Source: Paramecium octaurelia (Eukaryota > Ciliophora > Oligohymenophorea > Peniculida > Parameciidae). Taken from it: 64,000 bases of DNA. Where the stretch lies: the NCBI GenBank assembly GCA_905182995.1, contig CAJJDP010000081.1:187466-251465 (forward strand), in the 5' to 3' direction. A program made the position numbers and the translations under genes. Of this stretch, positions 34,523-47,185 are shown piece by piece. Under the pieces are notes generated by a model. That model saw only the letters and a program-made list of their open reading frames with translations. It did not search any database and was not told the origin of the DNA. Each line of letters starts with the position of its first letter. The stretch's first letter is position 1.

Positions 34523-37089
34523 TCATTCTGGTTCTTCTTCTTCAGACTCTTCTTCAATTAATCCGATATCATCTAAACTTGTTATAAATGATAGATACAA
34601 TTAGGTTGTGATTGAGTAATGAGTGGTCCATCTGTCATTTCATCAAAAACCAATTCAAATTTGTTGTCAAGGTAATTTTCACAAATAATCTTTTTGGGAT
34701 TATAGAAGTTTGGAGGTGGAAAGATGGGATCCAATGCAATTCTTAAATAATATCTGATAAATACTTGAAGGCATTATCGAGCATCTGAGGTATCAATTTA
34801 GATAGTAAAGGACAGCAAATTTCGATCGAAGGGTTTGTGTTAGCCTCGATCATTTTAACATTAAAAGTGTCATCTATCATAAAATCCAATCCAAATATTT
34901 CAAAAGTGTTCTCTCTCTTATTCTAATCTATTTTACCATATACGGCTTTAAATTATTCAGTTGCCATTTACTACACTAGTAATTATTAAAAATTACCTTC
35001 ATTTTTGCATAGATCTTACTGAAATCCCCTCCGAGATTCTCAACATATACTGAAAATTCTTCAAAACTAACTTTGTTGCCTTTTTCGTATTTTCCATAAT
35101 CTTCTCCTTTTTTCTAAACAGCATCGTTGGTTAAATGAATCATTTTATTAGTAAGATTTTTCATGGTGAATTCTTTACTCGATGTTCTGACATACCCTTC
35201 AGTGTACCAGTAGCCTTTTTGATTTCCGTTAATAGATGCATACATGCTATAACATCTTATATCAAATTTGCGTTTATTATAAAGCAAAGGTCTATCAATG
35301 TACAATTGCACAATAAAGGTTTTATAACTTCCGTTCTTATGCATTTCTCTTGAATTTAAAATGGATTGAATTTCATTGAGATCCTCTGACACCTTTATAC
35401 CATTGCCTCTGTTTGTAATTTCACCAGGCTTGATAATCCAAATATTTCTGCGTTTATTCTTTTCATCACTTTCCTGATTGATCAACTATTATCTTTCTTT
35501 ATATGCTTCCATGAATTGATGATATTCTGGTCCATCAAGACTTTTGATGTGATATGTGACAGGCAGATTCTCAAATACATTTAAGTTTTATGATTCATAG
35601 TATGCTTTCATATTATAAAACAAAGCTTTCTTATTTCCCAAATGAAAATTGTTCTCTAAGTGATTATGTGCTTTAACAGGTTCATTATATATCGAAAGTT
35701 TTGGTTTTACGGCCTGAGCCTACTCTAAGGTTAACAATTTTGATTGTCTTCCTTGACCATTCAGGATTGTACTGAATTGTCTTAATTCAGCATTTGATAG
35801 GAACTTGTTCCATTAGTTATTGATCTTTTGTATGGCATCTACTTTAATCTATTCACTTTCGCTCTGTTCGTCTTATTTCGAAAAACCCAAACTAACAGAA
35901 CCAATAGTCGTGAGGGAAGAGGAAGCACTTTGACAACTCATGGATTCATTAGGATTTCTGTTTAAGGCTTTCATGTTTTCATGTATAGTATTAACTTTTA
36001 ATTGAGTCCAAACAAAATGACATGATTCCTGTTCATCCTGAATACTCCACCACCATCTACTCTTTAGTATCTATCTGACCAACATCCCGTTATTACCTTT
36101 TCCGACATATGCCTTGTAAATATTTTAATTTGGTGAAACAAAAAGACAATTAGATAAATTCATAACATTGAAGTAGTGTCTCATGGATGCATATCTTTCT
36201 TAAAAGAGGAGATCTTAAGGATATTTAGGATCAAAATAATAGATTCCATCAAATTTCTTTAATTTCTTCTTTTTAAGGCCTGGTAATTAGGAGGTTGTTT
36301 GGTTCTGAGTAGCAACTTACATCACTGTTGGAGCATTTCCCATAGGTTCGACTTTAATATTCCTTGAAGTTTTGATTAATTATGAATTTTATCTTGCTTA
36401 TTTAGTTGTGCGGAGTGTGTCTGTTTCAATTTGAGTGGTGTGTTTTTCCATTTGCAATCTAATCTTCTGAACGATTTCTTTTTCGAGCTTGTTGTCCATT
36501 GAGTTATTTAAAAAGGAATCCTAGAATTTATTTCTTTCTACAATGAATAATTAATAGTACAGATTATGTGAATTGGTTTGGATGAGATGTTCAAAGTGGA
36601 TATGCCATCACTCTGGGGAAATATCTACATGAACCTTCCTTATTAATATTTTAAATGATTCGATTTCTTTGACTTCGGTGAGTTGACATGGTTGTTTGCT
36701 ATGACATTTAAATGGGAAGTCTTACATTTCTTTTTCTTGATATGTTGTATTTGTTTAAGAACATGAATATTGTTGACTTTCTCTATTTTGGGTAAAATTT
36801 ATTGTGCTGGACTTTCAGACCTGTCGAATTGATCGTATTTGTATTGAGTAAATAGTTTCGGACTAAAATCTTTCTTTTTTATAACTGCTTTTATTGAATC
36901 CTTAATTAGTTCTTGTACTCCCGGTGATTTTAATAGTTATTCCATTGACCGATGCTTTGATGGAGTCAAGAATTCAGTTGTCGATTACTGCTGTTATTTC
37001 TGCTATGCCTAATTGATCATTTGACTTATGCTGAAGTTCAGATTGGGCATTGAGAACTGCTCTGTTTTATCCTGAATTAACAAGTTCAT
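34523..37089 (-). CDS. Tubulin tyrosine ligase-like (TTLL) enzyme with one in-frame TGA
   Basis: Adds amino acids (Glu or Gly chains in most family members) to tubulin tails. Catalytic core: YVGKGNNGMLVRQILKSRWW, NIWIIKPGEITNRGNGI (ATP-grasp lysine), FIVQLYIDRPLLYNKRKFDI with RCYSMY, MIHLTNDAVQKKGEDYGKYE, and FGLDFMIDDTFNVKMIEANTN, all standard TTL-family motifs. An acidic tail EEESEEEEPE follows a 26-nt intron. Upstream lies a disordered N-terminal region from MNLLIQDKTEQFSMPN. In this region the frame KVHVDISPE-TGA-WHIHFEHLIQTN carries TGA (36608-36610) where homologous sequence would suggest Trp. Introns in the N-terminal third are partly uncertain. The enzyme call is firm; whether this copy is intact is open. 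Confidence 0.85.
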
Positions 37090-37324
37090 TATCAATAAAT
37101 ATTATTATATAAAATAACAATCTCAATGTTGATGTATTGATTATTGATCCAAGTTTAATGGGAGAGTCAACCTCCACTATTGGAACACCATCATAATCTG
37201 TTTCATTTTTATATGAGTTAATAATATAAATTTGGCTTATAGATTGATATTATGGTGTATTCTAAATGACACTGTGGTTCTATGAGAAAATGAAGTAAAT
37301 ACAATTATTTTAATAATAAATTAT

Positions 37325-38137
37325 ATGTTAATAAATTTGCTTTTAGTTTTCATTTATTTTGTAAATAGCAAGAATATTAAAGCAAATCGTAATTTCAAGG
37401 TTCCTTAAATTACTGGGGATTATTTAGTGAAATGTAAGAATGTGTTTACTTATTATTTGGAATAAAAAAACAAAATAGTTTTGGAAGAAGAGTTCTAAGC
37501 TGAAAAAACAGAGATCGATCATATATCTGCTGCCGATATCCAAGGCATTGCAGAAGACAAACCAATTATATTTGAAAGCCCAATCTTATTGCAATCTGGA
37601 CCAATCAGATCAACAACCTTGTACAACCAATTTGGTTTTGTTCAAACATGGACAATCCTACATCATGATGATTTCGAAAACAGGAACTCCATGATCGGTT
37701 GGAATATTCCTCACAGAGCTTATTGTGAACTTAAGGGAATCCATTATACTGATGCAGAAGGCTCTCTCCAAAATGATCATTTCATTCATGAAGCCAATTG
37801 TAATGTTAATAACCCAAGTCTTCAGAAAACGTACAATACCAATATAGAACATAATCATATTAGAGTCAGTGCAGAATTAACTATCTTCGGAGATTGGAAT
37901 GGAGATAGCATCAATGTCTTAATTGACAATAAGGTTGCATGGAGCAAAGTGTTTTAAGGGGAAATCACTTAAGCAGAACATCCCTGTCCTGCTTTATTTG
38001 CACTTGGAATTCCTGTTTAATTTACTATGGAGCATAAGACTCATGAATTTACAATATCCTTTTAGGCTAATCATAAAAGACATCCGTGTGATGGCAGCTT
38101 CGGAGTTGATGATATAATAGTTTATTATAAATAATGA
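37325..38137 (+). CDS. Secreted protein of unknown family
   Basis: Intronless, 270 aa. It begins with a signal peptide (MLINLLLVFIYFVNSKNIKA). The body has few charged helices and many beta-type segments: TTLYNQFGFVQTWTILHHDD, IGWNIPHRAYCELKGIHYTD, NHIRVSAELTIFGDWNGDSI, VAWSKVFQGEITQAEHPCP and HEFTISFQANHKRHPCDGSF, ending GVDDIIVYYKQ. Six or so Cys may form disulfides. The pattern suggests a jelly-roll or lectin-like fold on the cell surface or in secretory granules; that is inference from the 'FGVDDI' ending common to such domains. It diverges from the TTLL gene across a 235-bp promoter region. Confidence 0.78.
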
Positions 38138-38147
38138 AAATTAATTA

Positions 38148-39667
38148 ATGTAACAATTATTGAAGCCTTCACTCAATTTCGATTTCTAAGAGGCCTTATT
38201 TGAAGATAACCCTAAATTAACCTCGTAAATCAAAGCCCAATAAAAGAACGATTTACTCAATCAATCATTTAAAAATTAATATAATAAAGGAAATCGCAAA
38301 AACATAGTGAGACCACGGAGTTCCTCGGGATATAGACAGTCTTAAAATAATCAAAATTTAAACCAATACATTAAGGCAGTGCGTTCTAAACAAGTGAAAT
38401 AATAGCAAAGTTCTCCATAACATTATTCTACCAAATAAATGATATTTGATAAGAATAAAACATTACTAGCAGCCTCGAACATATAACCTAATTTGTACAT
38501 CCCTTACTAATATAACATACTGACTAAACAGTCTTATTATACAAGATAATAACAAATGGCCAATATTAACAACAAATAATAAAGTTAAAAATAAAATTAA
38601 AATAATTTTAACAGTGCAGGTATTTTTGATTGGGATGATGATGACGATATGGATAATCGTTTCTATATTTCTGGAAACACAGTAAAAATTCACAATTCAA
38701 TTTATGAGTCTATTGAAAAAGCAAATATGCAATTGTTCCTTTAGAAGTTGAAAAAATCAAATATTATTGAAAATTCTATAAAATAAAACCAAGATATCTT
38801 AAAACAACAATAAAGAGAAATATAATAAAAGTTTGATAATATTGAATAATTGAGGATGACTTAATTAGTTTAGAATAATTTAGTTTTATCTTAAGTTACA
38901 AATTACCATTAGGAAGAATATAAAAGTGGAAAAGAACAATAAAAGTAAACTCCAAAGAATCCTATTTAACTCATTGAAAGCGAAAATAATTATGGTTATG
39001 GATATGAAGAGGAAAGCTTTGAGATCGATGAAGAGAGTAAAGTATAAAATAAGGAATAAGAAATTTCTAAGGTTTCAAAGCAATAACTATAATAAGATCA
39101 ATCTAAGCAGTCTTAGATTAAATTAGATTAAGACAATAATAGTAAGAAAGTTAAATCTAATGAAAGCTTGACTAAGACATCCAATAAAGTAATATTTAAG
39201 GCGAAAAATGCTCAAGAAAGAAAATAAGAATTGATGAATATGAGATCTGAATTAGAAAAGTATTTGTTGTAGAATAACACACAAATTTCTAAGGTGTTCC
39301 AAGAATTGTAAGAAACTAAAGAAAAAGAGAGAGTTATGATTGAGGTAAGTACGAAGAGGCAGGAAGAACTATCTTAAGCAAAACTCACATTGAAGTAACT
39401 ATAGGAAAAATTTAGTAAATAACAGCAGATTGTTGAAGTAATCATATAATCAATATAATCTAGGAGTTGAATTAGAAAGAACATTATGCTAATTAAATCA
39501 TATAGAAGCTGACTGAAAATAAACAAAAGTATAATCAATTGTGGGAGAGTTAAATAGAAAAATACATGGCATGCAAAGTAATAGCTAGATTTTTGAAGGG
39601 AAGAAGAGATAGAAAATTATTTGCATAATTAAAAAGAGAAAGCTTTATTAATAGATTAAAACAATGA
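38148..39667 (+). CDS. Gln-rich coiled-coil protein
   Basis: 497 aa with one 26-nt intron (GTAATCATATAATC..TCTAG near 39440-39465); an additional in-frame 18-nt intron near 39345 is possible. The N-terminal third is Gln/Asn/Ser rich, then AGIFDWDDDDDMDNRFYIS, then a long coiled coil (NAQERKQELMNMRSELEKYL). The C terminus IARFLKGRRDRKLFAQLKRE looks like a basic amphipathic helix of IQ type. About one in seven residues is Gln, nearly all encoded by TAA or TAG. No known family recognised. First of four closely packed plus-strand genes with 10-30 bp spacers. Confidence 0.72.
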
Positions 39668-39686
39668 TTATAAATTTAATTATAAA

Positions 39687-41128
39687 ATGGCAAAATTTAT
39701 CGATTATTTAGTTGATACTGGCATTATTGCAAACAACAAGCAAATATCAACCAACAATATGATGTTTGAGCTATCAGATTATTTGAAAAATCTAACTGCC
39801 TCAGATTCATTTGATATGGCCAACAGAATATATGATTGTTGGAAATTAAAATTAAAGCAAAAATAAAACCCAACATGCTTAGTTAAGATAATAACAAAGA
39901 TAGCTTTAGGAAAGCCATTTAGAATATTGAATTCTTAAAAGAATTTGAGCAGTCCCTAGCAATTTAGAAATTAGTAAAGGTCACTTAGCTAACAATAGCT
40001 TTAATATTAATCTCCTTTAGATAAATGCAAACTAAGTTAAATGGGTTTCAATGATACATGTGAGAGATTGTACTAAGATGGAATAGCTTAGAAAGTAAAA
40101 AAGTAAAATTATACTAACTGACATAGAGAATAATTTGAGCAAGAGAAATGCAAATAAGAATTAAGAGATTGCACCTTTAAGCCTTAGATATCAGCTGAAA
40201 AACTGGGTACTAATGATACTGAAGTCTTTGATCGTTTATATAAGAGTCAACTTGCATGCAAAAATGACTTTTCAGAAGTGAAATAGAAACAAGAAATTGT
40301 TTAGTGTACATTCACTCCTTAGATTACTAAATAATAGTCGATTTCAAACTATTAACCTATAGAATAAATTTTTGAGAGACTGTTTTAAGAATCTGTCAAT
40401 AGAAATAATATGAAATTGAGTTTGGCTCCAACAAGAGAAGAAAGGGAGCTGTAGTAATGTACCTTTAAGCCTCAAATATCTTAGAGATAATTGAATAGAA
40501 GTGGTGATGACAGTAATCAATAATTACAACTTAAATAGTTTTTGCAAGATTACATAATGAATCAGCTGAGAAATAGCAAATAAAGGCCTTTTAAAAACTT
40601 GAATCTGAGACAAAGGAATTAGAAAGCTGTACATTTAAGCCTAAAATTAATACTCATTCTAATTTTTCTCCGAGTTCTCAGCCTGCCTTTGATAGATTAT
40701 ATATGTTGTCATCTAAATCGAAATAAACAGGATTGGATGAAAGTCAAAAAAGATAGAAGACAAATCCAAAAACAATAGGGACAAATGAGTCACTTTACGA
40801 AAGAATGAAAAATCATGTAAACAAAAGGAAACGCACTTTGAATTTAATACAATAAGAATATGACAAAGAGTTAACATTTAAACCTAATATTAATTTAAGA
40901 TAAGGAAACCTTTAAAGTAGATTAGAAAATAGGAATTAATCTGTAGCTTCAGTGAAATCAGAGACAAAGTTAAAACCAAACCTAAATTAATCACAATTAT
41001 CCTCAATAAGGTTATACAATACAAGAAAGTCATAGTAAGACAAGGAGAATGATAATCTCACAGTGCTCACTGAAACTGCACATTTTAAGAACGACTAGAA
41101 GAAAAAGCAAAGTATTTAAGACTTATGA
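39687..41128 (+). CDS. Protein with repeated CTFxPxI / F-x-RL motif units
   Basis: 463 aa with introns of 24 and 26 nt. Units of about 60-70 residues pair a motif of the form CTFKPQI with a downstream F/Y-x-R-L: CTFKPQISAEKL + VFDRLYK; CTFTPQITKQQ + IFERLFQ; CTFKPQISQRQL + IFARLHN; CTFKPKINTHS + AFDRLYM; then SLYERMKN and LTFKPNINLRQ. The 26-nt intron falls inside one unit and its removal restores IFARLHN, so the repeat confirms the splice. The N-terminal 80 residues form a separate helical domain (MAKFIDYLVDTGIIANNK). Such repeat proteins occur in ciliates and kinetoplastids and are usually cytoskeletal; that role is inferred. Confidence 0.8.
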
Positions 41129-41277
41129 TATATATTTATATATGGGTGTATAAACTACTATTAATATATCTAGAATAAGAAGAGTATTAAAATTAAAGTA
41201 TAATTATTAAATCATATTTAATGTAATACAATTTTGGAATACTCTATAAACCATTATTAATTTTAATAAAATATTTA

Positions 41278-41487
41278 ATGATAAATAGGTTGTAAGTTGG
41301 ATACCTCGTAATTGGATTTACAGCAGGATTTTATTTTGCAATCAACTTGGATCAAGCATATTACTTCTCTTTGCATCATAAGTTGTTCTTGCCTTTAAGA
41401 GATGAAATAAACAAGACTGATAGAACATTTTCAACAGTGTTTAATACTTTCAAACAGGGGATCAAGAATGCTTATGATGATATTTGA
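41278..41487 (+). CDS. Small single-span membrane protein
   Basis: 69 aa, intronless: MINRLQVGYLVIGFTAGFYF is a likely membrane span near the N terminus, followed by a charged C-terminal half (KLFLPLRDEINKTDRTFSTV). Size and layout are like small inner-membrane organelle proteins, but no family is recognised. It sits in a 377-bp slot between two larger plus-strand genes and its stop is 18 bp before the next start, which favours a real gene. Confidence 0.55.
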
Positions 41488-41505
41488 GTTAATATAAAAA
41501 TATTA

Positions 41506-43481
41506 ATGAATTTAAATTATATTGACAATTATGGTTAACCATCAGATGTCTCATCATAAAAGCAGAAGCCATCGAGTATTCATAATTCCCACAGAGAATA
41601 CACGTTTGCTCCATATAATTAAAATTAAGTAGTTAATATGAGCGCAAAGTAATCCCAATAAGATTCAAATTTTATAAACAGGTATCATAATAGTAGCCTA
41701 CCTCCTAATAATTATACCAAAAAGAAATCGCCCAGTCAGCCTACTTCATATTTGAATAAATTGAAATAACAATATGCTCCATTATAGTCAACTCAATCAA
41801 CACATCATAGTAATCATAATCAATCAGTTGAAAGTGATCACCAGAGTTATGAACAATTGATGATTTACAATAACCTATTGAAATTGGAGTTGGAAAAAAA
41901 GTTGTTTAATTGTGGAGTTTTTGTTATCAAATAAAATAATGGGAAATGTGTTGACTTTTATATGGAATTAAAAAGACAGAAGGATTATTATGAAAACTAA
42001 ATCTAATAATTATAAGGAGTCATTTAAAACTATGATAACAGGCCTAATGAATACATTGACCTCTCTGAATATCAGCGTTAGAATCAGGAATTAAGTAAAT
42101 CAATAGAATAGGCCATCTCAAAATTAACCTTAGCCAATCAAACTATAAATCAATTAGAACAAGAGAAGGAGTCCTTGCTAGATTATGTTGACAAGTAGAA
42201 GGATATTGCTGAACAATTAAAATCATAAAATGATCAGAAGGATTTAAAACAAAAGGAAATGAAAATTATGATCTTACAATTATAGAAGTAGATAGAACAG
42301 TACAACATTGAATTGATGGACAAAGAGGAATTCATTAAAGAAATTAGTGAAATGCAAAATAAGAACAAAAATTTATTACAGGATGAAATTATAAAATATC
42401 AATAATAAATTACTATGCTTCAACGATAACTATAAGATTATGAACAATAAAATAAGGATTTAAGTAGAAAATTTAATGATAGTGCATCTTAAATACATAT
42501 GATAATTAGACAATCTGATGACAAATAAAGTTAACTTCAATTTACACAGATGTAAGATAATCATAGTGTTTGTGAGTTTGATAGCAACTTGAAATCATCA
42601 AGGAACACTAACCTTATTCAAAAGTAACAATAGGGTTTGGATTAAATGATAAAAATCAATAAGCAAACACTCTAAGATTTTTAGCAGTAATTAATGTTAC
42701 ATCAAAAATTAGGGGAGTATCAAGAGAAATTGAGTAATCAACTATCATAGATTGAACAATAGAATAAATAACTGATTGCAATTACATAGTAGCATTAAGA
42801 GGTGCTCTAATAAAATTCTAGTCTCTTAGAAAAAGAAGCTGATCTCAGTAGGGAGATTCAAAATTTGAATTAGAAAATTGAAAAACTTTAATAGGAAAGA
42901 TAGGAATAAGTTGAGTAGATGGAATTATTATAGCAGTAAGTTTTTGATTAGAATCAAATAAATTAAGATTTAAACACTTAATACTTTAAATAAATCGATG
43001 AATTGTAAAATGCCAATCAAATCTAATAAAAATATAATACATTATAAATTAAGGTTTAAGCAGATGTGGAATATTATGAGAAGTAAATCATACTTTATAT
43101 TTTAGCATAATTAGTGATTTTAATTGTCAATTGATTAAAATTTAGAAGAAGATAGAAGACATATTTAGTAAATTGCAAGTCTTTGACCTAAGTAAGATCT
43201 AAGCGAATGATATCTCAACTAATACTATACTGGTATCTCTTGATCATCTAGAGACTTTGGTCAATAGGAATCTTGGGTGTAATAAGATTTAACTAAACAC
43301 TTCTAATCAAATCAATAATACTTAGTTAAATTTCTCAACCAACCAGACTCCCACTAATATGGTGCATAATAGCAAGTACTTTTCAAATGAGTGTTTTGAC
43401 AGCAATCAAAAAAACAGTATGTTGAGCAACTTAAGCAATCATAATAAACCATATTTAGTGAAGAGGAATTACTATTTATGA
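41506..43481 (+). CDS. Large Gln-rich coiled-coil protein
   Basis: 647 aa when one 32-nt intron is removed near 43109-43140; this intron starts GTGA rather than GTA, which is rare here. After an Asn/Ser/His-rich head (MNLNYIDNYGQPSDVSSQKQ) there is a coiled coil of some 400 residues (NQTINQLEQEKESLLDYVDK, QQKQIEQYNIELMDKEEF) and a tail rich in Asn and Ser. No catalytic motif. Likely basal body, ciliary or cortical scaffold by composition only. The nearest downstream gene starts 15 bp later. Confidence 0.7.
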
Positions 43482-43496
43482 ATTTTATTTATTTAT

Positions 43497-44698
43497 ATGC
43501 TTAAATCAAATAAACTAACCTCTGACTCAGCTTTAACCACCAACAGACCAACCAGTCGCATAGATACGTCCTATTTAAATAGAGGATACTCTTAACATTC
43601 CTAAAACTAAAGTACAAATAAGAAATTGTGGATAAAAATTAATAAAGTCACTGAAGATGCTGCTGATACTAAACCTTATATTGCAATCGAAAAGTAAAGG
43701 AATGCTTATTCTTGTCACATCAAGGTAAGTGTAATACTAATTTCCATTAGCCATCCATAAATAGGAAGACAAGTTGTGAAATAAAAAATTAAATAGATTT
43801 TAATGAAATTAAACATTTCATAAAAGAAGTCGATGATCAATATGAGGATGAACCATTTACGAAAAAGGCTAATCAACAATAAAAATAGCAATATTAAAAC
43901 GAAAAGAGACTAAATCATTTAAACTTAATATTGGCATCATATAGGGACAGGATTAAAAGTAGAAATATATCAAATGACATAGAACCTAATAATTAATAAA
44001 GTATTTATATAATTTGATGAATACAAGAATATAACAATAAAATTAAGATAAGATCAAAGTAGATTGCAATCATAAAGTACATAATTAATAAATCTTAGAT
44101 AACATTCAGACAACAAAATAGGCTTCAAAATCTCAAAATTGAAATAACAGGACGCATCATAATAGCTGATTTACAGCAACTATATTAAAGTACTAAATGA
44201 TTTAAATTTTATGATTTTAGTCCTTTAGAGCCTCTTCTGATTATATTGTGAATTAAATCCCACATATGCCTTCGTAATAGATATCAAAACTAACTGAAGA
44301 ATTAGGGAATCCAGAGAATTATAAGTAATATAATGACTACTAATCAATTTAGTTTAACAAGTGATAGACTTGAGAATTCAAAAGAACTTAGTGGAAGGCC
44401 TATGACATCTATGAAATGGATAGTAAGAAGAAACAAGAAGAATCCTGATGAAATAGACAATCAATTATTTATGGATGAATCAATGATTAGCGAGACTGAA
44501 GGTATATCATTTGTTTCTATTAGGCTAGCAAAACTGAATTCTTTATATGGAGAAAGTATTTAAATTTAAAAGAATTTATTGTAGAACTAGAAAAGCAGTC
44601 CAATTAAAGTAATTAGTGCGATTAAAAAAATGGATTAGATTAAATCTATTATCAATAACGTTAACTCAAATAAATTGATGAATAAGTTTTTAATATGA
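43497..44698 (+). CDS. Unrecognised hydrophilic protein, several short introns
   Basis: Starts MLKSNKLTSDSALTTNRPTS. Clear introns are GTAAGTGTAATAC..CATTAG (26 nt, near 43720-43745) and GTAATATAATGAC..TTTAG (28 nt, near 44324-44351), the latter joining NYKQYN-type sequence to LTSDRLENSKELSGRPMTSM. The C-terminal half reads SMKWIVRRNKKNPDEIDNQL and SFVSIRLAKLNSLYGESI and ends KLMNKFLI. The middle (43990-44250) has at least one more intron whose ends I could not fix. No domain recognised. Boundaries are reasonably supported, the internal exon map is not. Confidence 0.5.
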
Positions 44699-45091
44699 AT
44701 AAAATTACACGCTCATATTATTTTACATATTCTGCAACTATATTATTACATTTACTTACTTCTAAGTTTAACCCATGCCTGACCAATTAAACCATTTGTT
44801 ACACTGATACATATAAACAAGCCTTTTCAATTAGGCTATAAAGAGTTTAATAGTTTTGTTTATGTGTTATATTTGGCATTAGTAAGATAGGAGTGTAAAT
44901 GTCAGTGTTTCAAATTCACCTAAATTTATTACAGGGAATTTTAGATGCAATCAATAAATAGGATCATAGTTTATTCTGTTAAGGATAATTGGCATTTAGA
45001 AAAGGGGCTTTTATTGATCGAGTCTGTAAGATCTTATCAGAATCAGCAGCTTTATTATATTAATAAAATTTTCCGAAAGATCATATTATAA
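44699..45091. other. Stretch between convergent genes, no supported gene
   Basis: Frames are open on both strands. A plus-strand frame starting at 44695 (MNKITRSYYFTYSATILLHL) runs past 45500 but lies antisense to the well-supported choline-transporter-like exons, so it is taken as chance. Nothing else is recognised. Confidence 0.5.
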
Positions 45092-47120
45092 TCATTCATC
45101 TAAATTTAAAAAGGTTTCCTTTAACAGTCTTATTGGTTTTCTAACGCTTTTTCCGACAACTTGACCGTCAACTGTTACATCTCTATACAATAATATTGTT
45201 AGATAATCAATAGTAATTCCATAAATATGAGAAAAGAATTTTGTAACCTAAATTATTATATTTGAATTTTTTACAAGGTAGGACGAAAAAAATGAAAACA
45301 ATAGAAAATAAATTGGAGCTTCTATAATTATAGTTGTTCTATTATAGATCAAGAGTAAATATGTAAATGACATGCATAGAATTGATATAGTAAGACAGCA
45401 TGAATTCATAAATAATTGGCCATGTTATTAAATCTACGTATGCTTCAATAGTTTTTGGTCAAATAGATATTAACTCTTTGCATTTTATAGAAAGCCTTCA
45501 GTTCTTATAAAAGACAGTAAGTACGCCCTCTCATTTATAGATAGAATATTTTATGTTAGATTTGACTCTTAATAATTAGGATTGTTGAGCATCCTCAAAT
45601 ATATTTTTATTAATGTTCTTGGTATCCATAATAGGGTAATCAACACTTGGCCTAAAATTATTACCCCAATATTTTTGAAAATCAATTTCTTTAGAATTTG
45701 CACTATCGAATTTTCCTCATTAAATTAATGGCTATTTGATTTTTAATTCACAAAAACCCTATACTGTTTAAGCATGATGCCGATTATAAGAAATTTGCTA
45801 ATACCTGAAATTACCAAAAGAATTAGTAGTAAGCCTAATATATGAATAATCCCAAATGCATAGGCAAGTAAATTGAGTTGAAAAGTATTAAAAGGGTATC
45901 TATCTGTTGTCACATTTCCGATTGTCAAGATTGAACTATTTAAAAATAATTTGATTACTTAGCAATTAATACCCAAACGAAAAGGAGTCCTGCATTAATA
46001 ACTCCGAAAAATATGGGTATGAAGTAAAATTGTTGAAAATTAGATTGACTTTTAACTTGGTAATCTAGCAATGCTTGAGACGAATAATCATAAAAATTAT
46101 TGACAATTGTAATCTTAAATCCAATGGTCTAATATTTCTTATAATTATAAATTAAATCCGAAAAATAATATATTGCAAGGATGGCAAAGAAAATACCCAA
46201 AATTAAAGGTAAAAAATTGATAGTGAAATTTGAGTTTTCATTTTACACAATGCTAACCACTTCTGGAAGTGTTAATTTTGCATTTTTATTGGCTTATTGC
46301 AATTTGATTTCAAAAAAATAATTATTGATACACAAAAAAGCTTATAGACTAAGCATCAATATTAATGTCACTTAAATAATCCAGATAGTTTTCTATTGTA
46401 ATTTTATCAGTAACACATATACTATTTAACTATCAAATGATTAGGTTTAAATACTTTATCAATATAGAAAAGACAAATGTACACAATATGAGTAAAGCAC
46501 CATTCTTGAGGTCCTTAAAAAATTTAATTACTTCTTGTTATTCTAAACCAACCAAAACATTTTGTAAATAATTTGATTTTGTCGGCAAACAGACATTTAT
46601 GAATTTCAGAGAATCGTAGTATATCAAATTAAAACCATTATCTTCAATAAATTGAGTATTTTTGCAAGATTTAATAAATTGATTTGGCATACATTATATC
46701 TCCAGCAGCTCTAATAAATATTTATTCTTAAAACCATCTATTTCATTTTCATTCTCTTTTACCGGACATTCTTTTACGCAAACTGTTAGATATAGAGATT
46801 TATCTGTGATGGGATTACTAAAATATATATATTTGTATTGTTCTAGGCCTTGACTTCCGCCACATATATTACCTAACATTTTAGAATGAATGATATATAC
46901 CATTTGAATCATATGGGCATCCCAATTATTTTGAATTTCCAAGCAATACGCTCAAAAAAGAGGTAAATATAACAATATTTTGAAAAACCAAGAAAAATAA
47001 GGAACATTTATTAATCTAATTTTTTCTTGGATATTTGTAGTCAAGTTCTATTTATTGTAAATCATCTTGTATGTGTGGACCAGGATAATTGCTTTGGTTC
47101 ATAGCAATTGTCGAATCCAT
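45092..47120 (-). CDS. Choline transporter-like protein (SLC44/CTL family), divergent copy
   Basis: 657 aa with introns of 28 and 27 nt. After the hydrophilic head (MDSTIAMNQSNYPGPHIQDD) and first span, the extracellular loop has GCPYDSNGNICGGSQGLEQY then YIYFSNP and VCVKECPV, the family pattern 'YDSxGxxCG...YpYLYF...VCVkxCP'. Several spans follow. The last part, INERAYLLSFIRTEGFLQNA ... and FFSHIYGITIDYLTILLYRD, matches the CTL C-terminal region (family: FFSVYAMCVDTLFLCFLED). The 28-nt intron splits YDSNG|GN. It is clearly related to the gene at 56693-58817 but far more diverged from the family consensus. Confidence 0.85.
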
Positions 47121-47185
47121 TAAATTATGAATTTTTGATATAAATTTTGATTTTTTAATTTAATAGTGATTATATACTACTTAAT

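Noticed and set aside
44695..45591. Plus-strand frame of nearly 300 codons with a signal-peptide-like start.
   Set aside because: Its ATG overlaps the previous gene's TGA by two bases, and most of it is antisense to conserved choline-transporter-like exons. Long chance frames are common when TGA is the only stop.
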